Source: Megachile rotundata | Lineage: Eukaryota; Arthropoda; Insecta; Hymenoptera; Megachilidae | Direction of reading: 5' to 3' | NCBI RefSeq assembly: GCF_050947335.1 | Contig: NC_134993.1 | Coordinates: forward strand, 16,492,001 to 16,556,000 | DNA length: 64,000 bases | Shown: positions 25,621 through 36,627 of the stretch, piece after piece | How the letters are laid out: each line of letters starts with the position of its first letter | Numbering within the stretch: the first letter of the stretch is position 1 | The notes under the pieces: generated by a model | What the model saw: the letters and a program-made list of their open reading frames with translations, nothing else | Databases searched by the model: none | Told to the model about the DNA's origin: nothing | Position numbers and translations under genes: made by a program

Positions 25621-27834
25621 AAGCTAGTAATAACTGTGTGAACATTAACTTTTTCAATCTTTTCCTTTTGGAAGAATCTTTTACATACTCTTCCTCGAAT
25701 AGTGTGATAGTGAATGAAAGAGTTGATACAGTTTTAATCGAAGAAATACGGAGTTATGTACAGAGATAGTTCAATGGGTTCGCACATGGACACTTAATAG
25801 ATTTTGTATCAACTGCAGAGGTATGTTTATAGATGACTTCATTTCATCTTAACAAAGTGAATAATTATTGCATGAATTATTAGGAGGACTCACTTATACA
25901 AAGAAAAATATATAGTGGATAATATACACATGATTAATGACGAAAGTAATTATTCTTTAACCTTGCATGGCCATTTAAAAATAAGCATGTTTTAACAAAT
26001 TCGTATAAGTTAATACAAGTATCGGTAAATGAAGACTATGAAACACATTCAATAACTTATAAAATCAGATAACCGAAACTTCCTTAATTCTGAGTGTGGA
26101 CGTTAACAGCACTACACACCCCTAACTGTAAAGCTCATTAATTAGGAAAACCAATGTATAAATATAACAAAGTTCTAACGAAACTAACAAAATCACGTTG
26201 TCGATTAGAAACCACGCGCCACATAGTGTAAACATTCGCTGATTGACATTCAAATCTCTAACCCGCCACTTTTTCCTGCGATTTATCTCTGGAGATGTTA
26301 CATACTCTTGCAGGGGATAATCATTGACGAACATGAACACTTCAAAAGATTATGAAAAAATCTTGAATTAAGAAATTAGTTGTTTTGATAGATAAGAGAA
26401 GAGAAATATTTGTTTACCGCATATAGATAAGCTGTAATGCATAATTATATAACATTTTCTACTTATGTATTATCAATATCATTGACAATTTATTTTAAAC
26501 GATGCAAAATGACAATTTTATCAAAACAAACGAGATTCAAGATTTTTCACGTGTACCTATTACCCAATCATTTTAATATGGATTTAGGTGATCTGTTCAA
26601 AAATTGTCATTCTTTATCACTCTAACACTTTCATTTCGAAGTTCCTAACATTTCCTGCAAAAAAGACTTGTGGAAATAATTTGTAATTGACAGTATTTTT
26701 TCTGATACTGTTGCAGCTGATAAGAAAAATATCGCGTCAGCTGTACGAACCTCGCTTCCTTGATCATTTTTATTTCTCGTGAATCGTTACTAAAACGAGA
26801 GACGCGTTTGCAACGAGATAACGACACGATTAAAGTCCGGCCAAAGTATCTCTTCTGCCATGATGTTGTTTCGATATCACTGTTCTTACCGACGAGTGAC
26901 GAACAAAGCACCGATATGCAATTCTTCCTCAAGGTTAACAAAAGAAGACAGTACGAGCAAACACTTTGATGGTGCAATCGAAAGTGGCCACACAAAATTC
27001 GGTCGCTTTATCGTAGTTTCCTCTGATTAAAATTCGTATCGATCTGACCCTCGTATGAGGAAGCCGGGTCAAACATGACCTAGACCCGTGAGAAACATGC
27101 CATCACATTTTGACTGTTAAACAGCCAAGTTGTCAGCTAACGACCTCGAATGCTCTTTAAAATTTATACAAGAGAGTAGGACAAATTTTATATATACAAT
27201 TACCGTCATTCTTTATTATTTCCTGCTTTATATTTAGGACCACAGTCCTAGCACCGTTAATAATTAACAATTTGTATCGCCATACATGGTCATGTGACGT
27301 ACCACTAATTTCACGTATCATGTAAAATTTCTGTATGCATAAGTTATGAAGATTCTTTCTTCTTCTTCAATTTAACTAGCAAATTTTTTAACATCCTCCG
27401 TCATAGAATCATGCAGATGAAAAATGATACACAAAGTGTTAGAATCTTTTTAACGACATTGACAAATACAGAAAAAGGTTGTAACTAATGATGTATCAAT
27501 AGAATAAAAGATCTTCTGCTTTTACGCTTACGCCATGTGCGAAAGCACGATAAAAACATTAATTACAGTAGTGATAAGAAATAATGAAAAAAATCTTTGA
27601 GCATTAAAGTACATTAGTATCGCTATCTAATTATATCATTAAATTAATTTGAATACATCATTTACGTAATAGCTAGTGTAACATTGCATCTTCCGGAAAA
27701 CATAAAATCTGTGAAATGTACAATAATTTGTTAAAAAGTTATTAATTAAATAAGTTAACAATATTCAGGAAGCCGCATTTACGTATATTTTTTAAAAAAT
27801 TTATATTGCGGCGGGGGCTAAAAAAATTTTTTTT

Positions 27835-28075
27835 CTAGTGGCGCCATCTCTCCGGCGAACGGGGTGAACTACACTCATTTCTGACACCTCCTTCGTTAGT
27901 TCTAATTTTCGCCACTACGCGGCGCTACTTGTAATATAGAGTTCCATTAGTACCTACGAATTTCTTCCCAAACGGTACCGGTGGCGCCACCTCGCGGTGG
28001 AAGATAGGAACTAACGAGGGAGGTGCTCCAGATGAGTGTAGTTCACTCTGTTCGTTGGACAGATGGCGCCACTAG
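27835..28075. mobile_element. MITE-like inverted-repeat element, copy 1
   Basis: Terminal inverted repeats of about 68 bases begin CTAGTGGCGCCATCT at 27835 and end with the complement at 28075, with several mismatches. The centre is GC-rich, with GGCGCTA and GGTGGCGCCACC-type motifs. There is no open reading frame, so the element would be non-autonomous. A clean target-site duplication is not obvious; both ends abut CTAG/TA-like bases. The element class cannot be assigned by eye. Confidence 0.8.
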
Positions 28076-28408
28076 TACCTTTTCCGAGCAGGCCCTAATT
28101 AAAATTCATTTTTTGGCCTTATTCAACGGTGTTATGCATCAAATTACTTGGGAAAGTAATACTAATTAGTTCTAGGATGTTCTAAATCTATTAACACCTC
28201 CAAGGAGTCAGTAAATACAAAAATACGTACATAGTTCCCATAGTACCTACAGCCTGTACTACCGATAGTACCGGAGAACATAAGATCTATTATATGTACA
28301 ATAATTTGTTGAAAAGTTATTAATTAAATAAGTTAACAATATTCAGGAAGCCGCGTTCACGTATATTTTTTAAAAAATGTATATTACGGCGGGGCTACAA
28401 AAAATTTT

Positions 28409-28603
28409 CTAGTGGCGCCATCTCTCCGGCGAACGGGGTGAACTACAGCCATCTGTGGCACCTCCTTCGTTAGTTCGGCCATCTTGCACTAGGCGGCGCT
28501 ACGACGCCAGTGGCGCCGCCTACTTTCGAATGGCGGAACTAACGAAGGAGGTACCTCAGATGGCTGTAGTTCACCCCGTTCGCCGGAGAGATGGCGCCAC
28601 TAG
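28409..28603. mobile_element. MITE-like inverted-repeat element, copy 2
   Basis: Same termini as copy 1 (CTAGTGGCGCCATCT), but shorter overall (about 195 bases) and with almost perfect arms of about 74 bases around a loop of about 47 bases. The loop contains CACTAGGCGGCGC, close to the CTCF consensus core. Transcribed, it would fold as one long hairpin. The near identity of the arms suggests recent activity or gene conversion. Confidence 0.82.
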
Positions 28604-29392
28604 TACGATTTTTTGATACTACGCGCCTAAATGCAAATTTTGAAAAACTGATAAGCCTAAAATTTTCAGAATAGTATTTCTTATATATTCGTCAACCAAT
28701 AAATGTCCTATATTAAAAAAAAATATCATTTTTCCCATCGTTCGATGGGATTATGTGATTCTCGAAGCACCCATTGATCTGCGCAGTGAAAATGCAATTC
28801 AAGAATAACCTACTCACATTTTCCATGTCTTAATCACTTGATAGTAATAATTAAAAAAAAAACTACTCCGCTACCCTCTCAGTATAAGATATATGAATAT
28901 TTTATTTATCATTAAACGATAGAAAACAATGCTGTCGATGATGGTACACATTTCCAATTAGGTCAACATAAAAATTTTTATCTCGCGTAATCTGCACTCA
29001 TACCTTTTGATACCGATAGGATGTTGACAGCTACGGTAGCTAGTTCTAAGTGTAAAACATATTTGTAGATAGCGTTACCGGTTTGTGCAGCGAAACCGTA
29101 TATCCTGACAGTCTAGTCCTATAAACCTCCATAAAGTTGTTGCGTATATGCGCACCGTAAGCAAGACAGAGAAAGCAAGAAGAAAAAAGGAAAAATCATT
29201 CTGCCGTGGTATTTGTTTTTCCCGAGTGTCGCCGTATTCGCGACGTTTATCTGCATTTGACGTTGTTCGTTCCTTTCGTCGACAGCGGTGTCGATTAAAA
29301 GGAGCTAACATAAGGGCGTTGTAGCCCGAATTTTGTTTTTCGCGGATGTACAGTTTTTTCGCGAACGGGCGGAGAATTACTACAGCGACACG

Positions 29393-30855
29393 ATGTCGGA
29401 TGACCAACCAAAGTCTCCGATCGACGGTATTCTGCCGTTCTTACAAAGCGTGAGTCCTACATCTTTATCATTTTTTCGCGTCGCTGCTATTTACTCTCAC
29501 TATACGATTTTTTTGTTTGAATCATTCCCAGCGACGTTCCTTTATGCCGTTTCATCCTTGACCACTTTCGTTTTCGATGCAGCCGGCGATAAAGTGTCAG
29601 CGCGATTCATTGAATCACATGATACTTTCGTTGGCTCGCAATTTGATTATTTGGTTTTATCAAGCTAATGTGTTTGCTTCTGTGATGCGATCTTTGTAAA
29701 CGTCCATACAAATTATCGAAATAACCAATATTTTCTCAACTGAGAATCTATTTTTGTATCGCGTATCACGTCCCGTTAATTCGTCCCACAGCTCACGCTT
29801 TTTTCGATGCTCGAAAGTTCCTTAGAAAGTAAATTGCAAAATTGAATATCTTCATTCTCGCTTCCGAACGCACGAAATCTTTTATTAAAACGCAATTTCC
29901 ACTTCATTTATTATGTATTTATTGTTAATGTTATACGTACAATAATATATTTATAAATAAATTATTTTACTGTATTTTTATTCTATTTGAAATTTGAAGT
30001 ATTTGTCATTTGATTCTTAATTAATCTACTACACCTGATAATATTATATCTTTCCAAGGTTTAATTAATTCTTTAGGAAATACAAAATCTTCACTAATTA
30101 CTACTCATCTTACTGCACACTTTTTTCTAATAAGAAGTTTCGCATCATACTTGCATTAACCTTCACATGCAATATTCCTGTTCCATTACATAATGTCAAG
30201 ACACTATTGTTTGAATTGGGATCATATTTTGTTATAGATTGAATGGAGGGATCCATGGCTTGCACTGTTACTGACTTTTCATGTTGCTGTTACAATGACT
30301 GCATTGATGACACGAAACCATGCCAATTTCCAAATTATGTTATTTCTAGCTTTGTGTAAGTATGCGCAAGCTGCAAGTGAATTGTCAACTGTTTAATATT
30401 GTTATTTTGATATTATAGTGCTCTTGGTATATTTCTCTGAAAGCATCAATGAAGTGGCTGCATCTAAGTGGATGTAAGTAATTCATCGTGCAAAATTATG
30501 TTATGAAGTACTCATGTATTTTTAAAATTTTTATAGGTTATTTTCAAGGCAACAGTATTTTGATTCTAATGGTCTCTTTATATCTGTAGTATTTTCTGTG
30601 CCTATTTTAATGAACTGTATGATAATGGTGGTAAGTACATTGAAGTTTCGATAAGCTACACAGTAAGTGTGTATTATAATGAATTGTTTGCTCTTCATAT
30701 TTATATTATATCTATAGGCTAGTTGGCTTTATCAATCCAGTCAATTAATGACTAGCTTAAAAAGGGCCCAACTAAGGCAGCAAGCAAGAAATCGACAAAT
30801 AGAAGATGAATCTACAAATGCAAATGGTACTGTTATAAGAGAGAAGCAGGATTGA
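29393..30855 (+). CDS. TMEM18: Transmembrane protein 18 (TMEM18)
   Basis: Exons 29393-29449, 30238-30355, 30419-30473, 30537-30630 and 30718-30855 give 153 codons, close to the roughly 140 of vertebrate TMEM18. Signatures are IEWRDPWL near residue 20, a hydrophobic run LALLLTFHVAVTMTALM, LLVYFSESINE followed by AASKW, then FSRQQYFDSNGLFISVVFS and a third hydrophobic segment PILMNCMIMVASWLYQ. A basic, Arg/Gln-rich C-terminal helix follows (KRAQLRQQARNRQ). TMEM18 is a nuclear-envelope membrane protein whose charged C-terminus binds chromatin in mammals. The start codon follows a 5' leader without a nearby competing in-frame ATG. AATAAA at 31564-31569 would give a 3' untranslated region of about 700 bases. 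It is co-oriented with mTERF3 just downstream. Confidence 0.95.
29450..30237. other. TMEM18 intron 1
   Basis: The largest intron of TMEM18, between donor GTGAGT at 29450 and an ATAG acceptor at 30234-30237. It is AT-rich, and I saw no nested gene. Confidence 0.8.
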
Positions 30856-31859
30856 ACTTTCTAGTCAGATGACAAGAAGTGATAAATTGATCCATACATA
30901 TGTATATTACTATTTCACAAGCAGTAGCTTGTTTTTTACCACGAATACAGTGGTGTATAATGGCATTACAAAATTCGGCAATTATTCAACATAGCATTTC
31001 TTAAAAAGCTACTGCCGACATAGCCATTGCTGTAATTCATATTGAAGTTGACTAGTTAAACTGTCGGTAGATTATGTTTCCAATTTTGTGCCGTGTCTAC
31101 TATATAATTAGAACGTAAATTCGAAATTCACAAATCATATTTTTATTTATTAATAATCAATAATCTACTAAAATAGAAAACGGCACGTTGTATGAAAATG
31201 ATGAAAAGTTACGAGAGGATATTGTTATCTTATATTAAGGTACATTCCGACAGTTTTCTTTTATGTTAATGTTGAGATATTAATTACGAATTCAAGTGTT
31301 CTTAAAGCCTCACCATTGTACTTATTATTGTAACGTTTATTGCTTATTATAAAGGTTGGAGGACAACGGCATAATTAGGTATTAACGGCTTTAGAATTAT
31401 AATTATATATGCATGTATGTACGAAAGTGTGAATGAATATGTGGTATTTTGAAAAATGTGCTATCATCAAAAAGATGTATGCATTATAATCCAGTCAGAT
31501 ATCATTTTCAAATTGTATGTTGTGTAAATCGATAGTTTCTTGCCGTCATAACCTGTAATAATTAATAAATATTCTTCCTAAAATTGTATGCTTTTTTTAT
31601 TCCCAATCCTCAAATTCGGATAAAAATTTCATCGAGGGCCAACGATCAAACCAATTAAGACCCTAATAAGATCAACAACTTTCATTGCGTATAGTATGTT
31701 CTAAAACACGTGATGGCGGTATTGTACCGTGTACACATTTCGATACTATTTGATATGTACAACGTATAACAATGCTGTACCACATTCTTGTTAATGAAAT
31801 GTTTACTTTGTGATTTGTTAAACAAGATTTTATAATATATTTGCATTTTCCTATTAAAT
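30856..31859. other. TMEM18 3' untranslated region and mTERF3 promoter region
   Basis: About 1 kb between the TMEM18 stop and the mTERF3 start. AATAAA at 31564-31569 is the likely TMEM18 3' end, leaving about 270 bases of AT-rich sequence for the mTERF3 promoter and leader. No other exon is visible. Confidence 0.6.
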
Positions 31860-33142
31860 ATGATACTTTTACGATCATACGTCGTTTTACGTCTTGCACG
31901 CTGCAAGACCAGTGAAATAACAAATTTTATTTCCCGAAATATCTCAAGAAGTTCACAACTTGCTTTGTGCACTCCAAATTATGCTTTAAAACATGAAGAG
32001 ACAGAAAAGATTCTTAGTAAATCGGACTTAAAAATTACCACTTGCAATGATACAGGTTATGTTGAAAGAATAACAAGTGACGATTCCATAAAAAATAATG
32101 CCCACAGTATTGATATTTTAAATCCAGATACATCTAAATTGAGCGATGCTTTGGAGGATATAGATATAAAACTACCAGGACCATTAGATCCTTGTGATGA
32201 AGATCTTTCTCACATTGGACCTAATATCACTCCAACTTACAATTTTGCAAAATTTGCAGATAAATCAAATACACTTCAGCAATTGGTAAAATTAGGAGTT
32301 GAGTTATATAAATTAGAACGTGATAGAGATGTAGTAGAAATGTTTCTGTCTCTTGATTTTGATAAGGACATAAAACCATATATACAGTTTTTACATGATT
32401 GTGGTGTAAGTCCTGAAAATCTTGGTTACTTCATTACCAGAAATCCAAAAATCTTCAAAGAGGATATGGATGATCTTCACACAAGGATAAGATATTTAAG
32501 AGCTCATAAATTTACACCAGAGAAAATCAGTTTAATAATAAATAAGCATCCTCCTTGGTTGTCTTTTACGACAAAAGATATTGATTACAGATTAGGTCAT
32601 TTTCAAAGTGCATATAAACTAACAGGTTCTGAAATAAGACATTTAGCTACAAAGTGTCCAAAACTTATAACATATGATATGAGGCGCATACGTGTTAGTA
32701 GCTTTGCTATAAAAGAAGAAATGGGTTTTAATTTGGTAGAAACACAAAATATCCTTCTTCAAGCACCTAGAGTTTGGATTAGAGGTGAGTAACAAAAGTC
32801 AGTTAAAAATATAAGTGGTCCATTTGATTACTTTATATAAATATGTACATTACTTTGATTTCAGCTAAGTCTAAAGTATTAAAAACTTTCATTTATGCTA
32901 ACAACATAATGAAATTGTCCCATGCAATCATTAGCAGCCAACCACACATTTTACTGTGTAGAAAGCTCAGACTTCAACAGAGACATGAATTTTTAGTGCA
33001 GTTACAGAGAAATCAATATGATCCTTCAAAACCATTATATGTTTCACCAATGTCTTTGATTACTGGTAGTGATATTGATTTTTGTAAAAATGTTGCACAT
33101 GCTTCTATTGATACTTATAATTTGTTTTTGAAAAATTATTAG
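31860..33142 (+). CDS. mTerf3: Mitochondrial transcription termination factor 3 (mTERF3)
   Basis: Two exons, 31860-32784 and 32865-33142, give 400 codons, matching the family (human MTERF3 about 417). The N-terminus is Arg/Ser-rich with few acids (MILLRSYVVLRLARCK), as expected for a mitochondrial import signal. From about residue 125, a segment aligned with human MTERF3 begins (FADKSNTLQQLVKLGVEL), followed by successive mTERF helical repeats: FLHDCGVSPENLGYFITRNP, LRAHKFTPEKISLIINKHP, YKLTGSEIRHLATKCP, MGFNLVETQNILLQAP and IMKLSHAIISSQP. The C-terminus (SGSD/TGSDIDFCKN, Asn-Leu-Phe-Leu tail) is typical of mTERF3. The family binds mtDNA or rRNA; mTERF3 represses mitochondrial transcription and supports ribosome assembly. 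AATAAA at 33185-33190. Convergent with ERGIC3. Confidence 0.95.
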
Positions 33143-33512
33143 TATATAAGGACATAATTAAACATAGGGACATAGTTGTATTATAATAAATATCTTCCTG
33201 TTTATGCAATAACATATTCTTTATTGTATGTATACTTTTTATTTAAATATTAAAGATTCTTATATACTTCTATAAATTTTTATGTACAATATTGTATATC
33301 TTACACAAAAACGTTTGACTTGTGCCAGTATTATTCAGTGTAATACAAAAGATCAATAAATCTTATTTTATTATATCAGCTGTTTTCTCGACAGTATATT
33401 CGATTACTGGATAGAACATTAAGCTACTTTACAGCAACCATGCATAGCTTAATTTATCGGTCATTATGAAAAATATCATCGATTATTCTGTAATATTTTT
33501 TGCATCTAACTT

Positions 33513-36500
33513 TTAACTGTATTTTCCTAGCTCTATTTTCTTCTGTATCGCTCTAACCGAGTGATACAAAAATGAATCGATCAATCCAGCAACAGTGAAT
33601 ACACCACCGATAATTGCACACATATTAGTCGCGAAATGACCGAACGATTTTGCTTTTTCCGTATATTTTACCATCAGCGGACTCAATTCATAGCTAAAGA
33701 ATATTCCAGGCATACCGGATTCACCGCTGAGTAGAGATACTTGTCTAGCATGTCGTGTCACCGAGAATTGATTTGTTAATAATGTGGAACCATCAGCACG
33801 AACATAAGTCGTAGGTACAATTTTGATGTAATGATAGAACATCATCGCACCTGAAACAAACAAAGAAAAACTATAATATTCAATTACAGTAACTTGAGAT
33901 GAAAATTGAATGTGACAAATTTAAGTAAAGTCATTGAATCGCGTCAAATTGAATTGAGCAGCGGAAAAATGTTCGTTTAGCGTCAAAGTTTTTTTCTGGG
34001 GTTGAAGCGGAAGAAGATTGAACAAACGCAATCTAACAATTCAGTGCTTCCAAATTGAAAGTAAAAGATCTTCCGATAAAATATTCATTCGTTATTGATT
34101 ACAAATATTTCGATATAAACTGAATGTTCCGCCATTCAGTGACGTCATTGCAAACGGAAACACCGAGCAGTAGTTTTTTACGATATATGAGGAAACATGG
34201 CGTCTTTCTTATCCGTTAGTGTAATGTGTTAAATGAGTTGTGCAAGAGATTTGCAAGTTGTAACATAAAAAGAAAAGTACTAACACGAAAGTGAAGTCTA
34301 ATTTTTTAACGACGAAATTATAAATCGTAAGTAACATCAATCACTAAAAATATTTACGATTTTCTCTACGAGCAAAACAATTTCTGATTATACCGGGAAC
34401 TTAAAAAATAGTAGTTTTACAGTATGTTAAAATGAATTCGATACATTTTCTGTAAGATTATCGAAAAGAATTAATGTTACGCTTCTTGTTTATGCAAAAG
34501 AATCGTAATTTTTAGTTGTAGGATATGCCTACTAAATAGGTTAAGATTGCATGTTCACATCGGAAATTGTATTTGCAGAAGAAAATGCCGGTCGTATCAG
34601 GCGTGTATCAACAAGCTCCTTCATGCTGGGATAGGATGAAACTGGGTTTCATGATTGGATTTTGCGTTGGAATGGCATCTGGTGCTCTGTTTGGGGGATT
34701 TTCTGCACTTAGGTATACATTCATTCACTACAAATAATATTACACAATATTTCTGATTGAAAGTATAACAGAATATTTATTGTTAGATATGGATTAAGAG
34801 GGAGGGAACTTATAAACAACGTTGGAAAAGTGATGCTTCAAGGTGGTGGAACATTTGGTACATTTATGGCTATAGGAACTGGAATACGATGCTAGTACTT
34901 GAAGACTTATGTTTAATATTTAGGACACAAAGGATTGTAATGCAAGAGAATTCTGTTAAGTTCTTAATAAAATGTTTCTATGGACTAAGGGCATACCTTC
35001 CATTGCAACCATGGTGGTATCATCAATGGGATTTGTTTTTCCTGGAATGTTCAGCCCGAAGCTTAAGTGGCGAATCTTGTGGGTCATGTTGAATTGAGTT
35101 GACATGTATGGCTGAACATCATGCACTGTAAGCACAATTTAAAGCATAATATTTACAAATTTAGTTTATGTAAGAGGAAGTAACACGTGTTATTAACTTA
35201 CCATGTACGTGATTAACTGAGAAACTATTGCCCGGTGCAATGTGAAAGCTTCCTCCTACTCTATTCACTTCCATATAACCATAGATTTGACACCCTTGAG
35301 TAAATGCAGTTTTCATTTTTTCTACTGATTTATCATTTTGACATTGTTTAATCGATCCTGGATCAGGAGGAGCCCAATTCTTATCGCTATAAGCTTTTCT
35401 TACATCTTCGCAAGTGTTACAGCATCTACAGGGTTAATTTAGATGTATAAAAGTTTTCCATTGAAATAATATATAAGTAATTATAACAATATACTTGATT
35501 TTTTCACTAGCAGCTCCATAACAATCCCCACATGTTTCGACAGTAGTACTTTCCACTGACTATATAAAATTAGGACTTTAAATAATAGGTTAATAGTTCA
35601 AAATCCTGTTACAAGAACATTACTTAGTTTAATTACCTTTGCTGTTGTTTTACTAAGTGCTTTAGTGTCAGTGATGTCTGTAATAAAATTGAAAAAACCA
35701 ATTGATTTTAAGTTATTTAATCAAATTATTATAAATCCCTTGTAGCATTAATATATACCTGTCTTTTGTGGATCTTCTATAGGTTTTCCCTGCAAGTCTA
35801 AGCGTCTCTTATATATATTATGTTCTATTTGTAAATGCTGTTCACCTGTGGTATCCATCGCATCTATTGATAGAACTGAAGTGCACACAATATAATACAT
35901 ATCTGGTATCAATAATTGTATGCACAAGATAAAATGCACTTACGATCACAAGATATTGTAGGAACCACTATGTCTAGGTTTATTCTTAACTTAGAACCCC
36001 TCGAAGTGTCCACAAATAATTCTTCACTAAGAGTCGGTGTAAGATAATAATTCAGTTCAGTTAGAAACAAAATGGCCATGATAATGGTACTAATAATCGT
36101 CACTGAAAACACACACACACACAAGGGTTCACAAATATTGAACATAGGTTATGAACTCTTACTTACCATCAATACCAAATGTAAACAATAGGTGTTAGGT
36201 CACAAATTTTAACAATGAATTGATACTTAAAAAAATTTAAGCTATACTTCAATAAATATTAACAAACGACATGATTTAAACTTAAATATAACGGCATAAA
36301 TGATGGCATAAATGGTAGTGAAATCGTTGAAACGGGGTTGAGAATTGAGGTTAACCATATCTAGACATCGCATTCTCAAAAACAACAATTAAAAACGTAA
36401 TATAAGAGATAAACCGACATTTTTACAGCATAACAAGAGTCGACAGGAAGCCGGTTTATTAGCGAAACAACTTGTTACAAGCTGTTCGCGATAAAATCGA

Positions 36501-36627
36501 GAGGCGGTACTCGTGTTAATTTTGACAAGTGAAACACATTACCGACGGCACCACTGAAAGTTCGCACGAGAATATCCGCTTCTTCGCGCACCTTCGGGTG
36601 CACATCTAATTGCCGCAATATTTGCAT
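33513..36627 (-). CDS. ERGIC3: ER-Golgi intermediate compartment protein 3 (ERGIC3)
   Basis: Minus-strand exons 36627-36543, 36102-35944, 35875-35759, 35677-35637, 35559-35495, 35425-35202, 35125-34997 and 33850-33513 join to 385 codons (human about 383). The start is the ATG at 36627; the longer frame upstream has no ATG. A short cytosolic N-terminus (LRQLDVHPKVREEADILVRT) precedes the first membrane segment (TIISTIIMAILFLTELNYYL). The lumenal domain follows, with LSIDAMDTTGEQ, a CGDCYGA/CCNTC cysteine cluster and HIRHLSFG-like motifs, then a second membrane segment (FATNMCAIIGGVFTVAGLID) and the tail YHSVRAIQKKIELGKYS with a di-lysine-type signal. ERGIC3 is a cargo receptor cycling between ER and Golgi. 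ROMO1 lies inside its last intron on the other strand. AATAAA is on minus at 33372-33367. Confidence 0.95.
34140..34147. promoter_or_regulatory. CRE palindrome upstream of ROMO1
   Basis: A perfect TGACGTCA, the full CREB/ATF site, sits about 450 bases upstream of the ROMO1 start codon and just before the likely first exon. Use as a promoter element is inferred from position. A YY1/Pho-like AAACATGGCG follows at about 34193-34202, a motif common near starts of housekeeping and mitochondrial genes. Confidence 0.5.
34197..34268 (+). promoter_or_regulatory. Two abutting short upstream ORFs in the ROMO1 leader
   Basis: ATG at 34197 opens 11 codons ending in TAA at 34230-34232. The next base begins another ATG (34233), which opens 11 codons ending in TAA at 34266-34268. 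Both are 36 bases long. A consensus donor (ATC followed by GTAAGT) at 34326 and an acceptor at 34577-34578 make this stretch a plausible non-coding first exon of ROMO1. Whether the uORFs are in the mature leader depends on the transcription start. Confidence 0.4.
34585..34895 (+). CDS. ROMO1: Reactive oxygen species modulator 1 (ROMO1/mitochondrial targeting GxxxG protein)
   Basis: Two coding exons, 34585-34712 and 34787-34895, give 78 codons (human 79). The sequence reads through the family hallmarks: VYQQAPSCWDRMKLGFMIGF, then a Gly-rich membrane helix (GMASGALFGGFSALRYGLRG), then VGKVMLQGGGTFGTFMAIGTGIRC at the end. ROMO1 is a small inner mitochondrial membrane protein that affects mitochondrial ROS, cristae organisation and the TIM23 import machinery. 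The gene lies wholly inside the ERGIC3 intron between 34996 and 33851, on the opposite strand. An AATAAA at 34966-34971 is only 26 bases before the ERGIC3 exon that ends at 34997, so the mature transcripts barely escape or slightly overlap in antisense. Confidence 0.95.
36109..36123. repeat. (AC)n microsatellite at an ERGIC3 splice acceptor
   Basis: Reads as (GT)n followed by TTTTCAG on the minus strand, so it supplies part of the pyrimidine/GU-rich tract in front of ERGIC3 exon 2 (start 36102). Confidence 0.85.

Larger units (their letters stand above)
27693..28603. repeat. Local duplication, two units offset by about 578 bases
   Basis: The sequence from 27693 (CCGGAAAACATAA) to about 28075 is repeated from 28271 (CCGGAGAACATAA) to about 28603. 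Each unit consists of roughly 140 bases of AT-rich lead followed by an inverted-repeat element. The lead sequences are nearly identical, with a few substitutions and short indels, so the duplication carried flanking DNA and is fairly recent. Confidence 0.85.
24809..29392. other. Intergenic region between the CRAL-TRIO cluster and TMEM18
   Basis: The divergent 5' flanks of paralogue 3 (-) and TMEM18 (+). It contains diverged repeats at 25323-25620 and the paired inverted-repeat elements at 27693-28603. Open frames near 26.1-27.0 kb have no recognisable domain. The last 350 bases before TMEM18 are likely its promoter and 5' untranslated region. Confidence 0.55.

Noticed and set aside
32843..33142. 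Second mTERF-like open frame as a separate gene
   Set aside because: It is exon 2 of mTERF3: acceptor at 32864 and phase match exon 1 ending at 32784, and together they give the expected length and C-terminus.
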